From Ruminiclostridium sp. (lineage in GTDB: Bacteria > Bacillota > Clostridia > DSM-8532), in the NCBI GenBank assembly GCA_003535195.1, contig DOHN01000165.1:1-6743 (forward strand): DNA of 6,743 bases. Direction: 5' to 3'. The notes beneath the pieces are model-generated. The model saw only the letters and a program-made list of their open reading frames with translations. It searched no databases and was not told the DNA's origin. Both the position numbers and the translations under genes were made by a program. Positions 6,181 through 6,743 of this stretch are shown here, piece by piece. Positions within the stretch are counted from its first letter, which is position 1. Every line of letters begins with the position of its first letter.

Positions 6181-6442
6181 CAATAGTGACACCCTCCGGA
6201 CTGTAATCGATCTTTATCATGGAAATGACCCGGCCCGCGCCCTCCTGGACGCAGATTCTCTGGGCTTTTTTGACGATTTCCAGAAGCTGGTCTAATTCTC
6301 CTTCCATGGTGGTCTCCATGGGACCCACTTCGTATTTTACCCCGCTGTCGGATATCATAGCGATTACTTTGTCTACGACCGGATAAATACGATCATTAGG
6401 TACATTCGGAATCACCTGCAGACTTACATTGATTTTTGCCAT
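6146..6442 (-). CDS. MTH1187/YkoF-type thiamine-binding protein (DUF77 family)
   Basis: A small soluble protein of 98 aa with no signal peptide or membrane helix. The segment VGPMETTMEGELDQLLEIVKKA (39-60) is the signature of the MTH1187/YkoF-like family, which has a ferredoxin-like beta-alpha-beta fold, and the length matches single-domain members. YkoF of Bacillus subtilis binds thiamine through a duplicated version of this domain, and single-domain members usually oligomerise. It is the first gene after the TPP riboswitch and overlaps the permease gene, so it probably binds thiamine or its pyrimidine part in the cytoplasm as the substrate arrives; that role is inference. The ATG at 6442-6440 has GGAGTG about 7 nt upstream. 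Confidence 0.88.
   Translation of the reverse strand: MAKINVSLQVIPNVPNDRIYPVVDKVIAMISDSGVKYEVGPMETTMEGELDQLLEIVKKAQRICVQEGAGRVISMIKIDYSPEGVTIDEKVGKYRTKE
6190..6197 (-). promoter_or_regulatory. Ribosome binding site of the permease gene, inside the upstream coding region
   Basis: On the - strand this reads GGAGGGTG. It lies within the 3' part of the thiamine-binding-protein gene. The GTG at its 3' end is the alternative start, with no spacing from GGAGG; the ATG at 6180 has workable spacing (9 nt from GGTG, 12 nt from GGAGG). Confidence 0.5.
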
Positions 6443-6530
6443 TTGCTTTCACTCCATTCTTCCTGTGGTATTGAGAGTCTAACCAAAGCAACGTCAAGGT
6501 TTTATACGCGATTTCAACCTTCTTAGGATG
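6443..6530 (-). other. Leader between riboswitch terminator and first start codon
   Basis: About 88 nt of untranslated leader with the GGAGTG ribosome binding site near its 3' end. I see no further hairpin or good promoter in it. TTGACG occurs on the - strand, but the hexamer 17 bp on (TCAATA) is not a convincing -10. Confidence 0.4.
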
Positions 6531-6560
6531 TTAAAAAGACCGCCCAACATAGGCGGTCTT
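6531..6560 (-). terminator. Intrinsic terminator controlled by the TPP riboswitch
   Basis: On the - strand, AAGACCGCC (6560-6552), a 7-nt loop TATGTTG and GGCGGTCTT (6544-6536) form a perfect 9-bp stem, followed by TTTTTAA (the stem's last two T and three more). It lies just past the aptamer and about 90 nt before the first start codon, so it can abort transcription before the operon. Its loop and inner stem can instead pair with the aptamer. Confidence 0.92.
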
Positions 6561-6573
6561 GATTAATTCTACG

Positions 6574-6670
6574 TTGTGCATTCCCTACGCTGGTGTTAAC
6601 CAGATCAGGTTCCAGATGGTCGGAATATTAACATTCCCTCTCAGCCGATTCACCGGCTCCCACATGCTAT
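6574..6670 (-). ncRNA. TPP (THI-box) riboswitch aptamer
   Basis: Read on the - strand, all conserved blocks are present: CTGAGA (6644-6639), ACCTGATCTGG (around 6610-6600) and CCAGCGTAGGGAA (6593-6581). Visible helices are P1 GCAT/ATGC (6667-6664 with 6581-6578), P3 AGCCG/CGGCT (6658-6654 with 6647-6643), the optional P3a GGAAT/ATTCC (6637-6633 with 6626-6622) and P5 CTGG/CCAG. Binding of thiamine pyrophosphate is expected to stabilise the fold and release the downstream terminator, turning the importer operon off. The aptamer begins about 10 nt after the predicted transcription start. No conserved position appears altered. Confidence 0.96.
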
Positions 6671-6684
6671 TTATTTTTAACCCT

Positions 6685-6713
6685 ATTCTAGCCATTTAAG
6701 AATTATATGTCAA
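6685..6713 (-). promoter_or_regulatory. Promoter of the thiamine importer operon
   Basis: TTGACA (6713-6708), a spacer of exactly 17 bp and TAGAAT (6690-6685) form a near-consensus sigma-A promoter. Transcription should start around 6677-6678, just before the TPP aptamer, giving a leader of about 235 nt. A strong constitutive promoter fits an operon whose control is by riboswitch attenuation. Confidence 0.85.
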
Positions 6714-6722
6714 GTATTTATA

Positions 6723-6734
6723 ATTGGATCCAAT
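6723..6734. repeat. 12-bp perfect palindrome upstream of the thi promoter
   Basis: ATTGGATCCAAT is self-complementary and lies 9 bp upstream of the -35, centred near -51. It could be an operator for this promoter or for a gene beyond the window edge, or a chance palindrome. Nothing else is visible in the last 30 bases. Confidence 0.35.
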
Positions 6735-6743
6735 ATCTCTGAA

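Noticed and set aside
5548..6295. Open frames overlapping the permease and thiamine-binding genes, including 5711-6124 on the - strand
   Set aside because: They are in other frames of a conserved permease, with low-quality Cys/His-rich translations and no initiation signals.
6443..6530. A second promoter downstream of the riboswitch terminator (TTGACG on the - strand)
   Set aside because: The hexamer at the right distance, TCAATA, shares too little with TATAAT, and such a promoter would bypass the riboswitch.

Overview
The window looks like a piece of a low-to-moderate-GC Gram-positive anaerobe, most likely a clostridial Firmicute. Three things suggest this: a Na+-pumping decarboxylase membrane subunit, strong AGGAGGTG-type ribosome binding sites on most genes, and a TPP riboswitch that works through an intrinsic terminator. 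I cannot name the species from the sequence alone.

Left part, + strand (1-2740). The window opens on the last 12 codons of what is probably a biotin carrier protein, the gamma subunit of a decarboxylase. The complete OadB/GcdB/MmdB-type beta subunit follows; it couples carboxyl-biotin decarboxylation to Na+ export. A strong hairpin terminator closes that operon. A separately transcribed major facilitator of the oxalate/formate antiporter family follows, with its own terminator. The two genes may serve the same anaerobic carboxylate metabolism, but the substrate of neither can be read from this window.

Right part, - strand (6713 down to 2772). A near-consensus promoter (TTGACA, 17 bp, TAGAAT) starts a leader of about 235 nt. 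It holds a complete TPP aptamer followed by an intrinsic terminator. Behind it lie four tightly packed genes: a small MTH1187/YkoF-type thiamine-binding protein, an ABC permease, an NMT1/THI5-like substrate-binding lipoprotein and an ABC ATPase. Together they look like a ThiXYZ-type importer for thiamine or its pyrimidine precursor (HMP or formylaminopyrimidine), switched off when TPP is plentiful. The aptamer's conserved CCAGCGTAGG can form a continuous 10-bp duplex with the terminator's loop and inner stem, which gives a concrete switching mechanism.

A Bax inhibitor-1 (TMBIM/YccA-like) membrane protein lies downstream on the same strand. It appears to have its own promoter, with an 8-bp palindrome over the -35 element. 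It converges on the MFS gene, and the two share an intergenic hairpin.

I saw no RNA genes other than the riboswitch, and no insertion sequences, CRISPR arrays or phage genes. The window is mostly well-understood gene families. The points worth a second look are the riboswitch mechanism, the small thiamine-binding protein at the head of the importer operon, the unassigned MFS substrate, and several unexplained palindromes at promoters.
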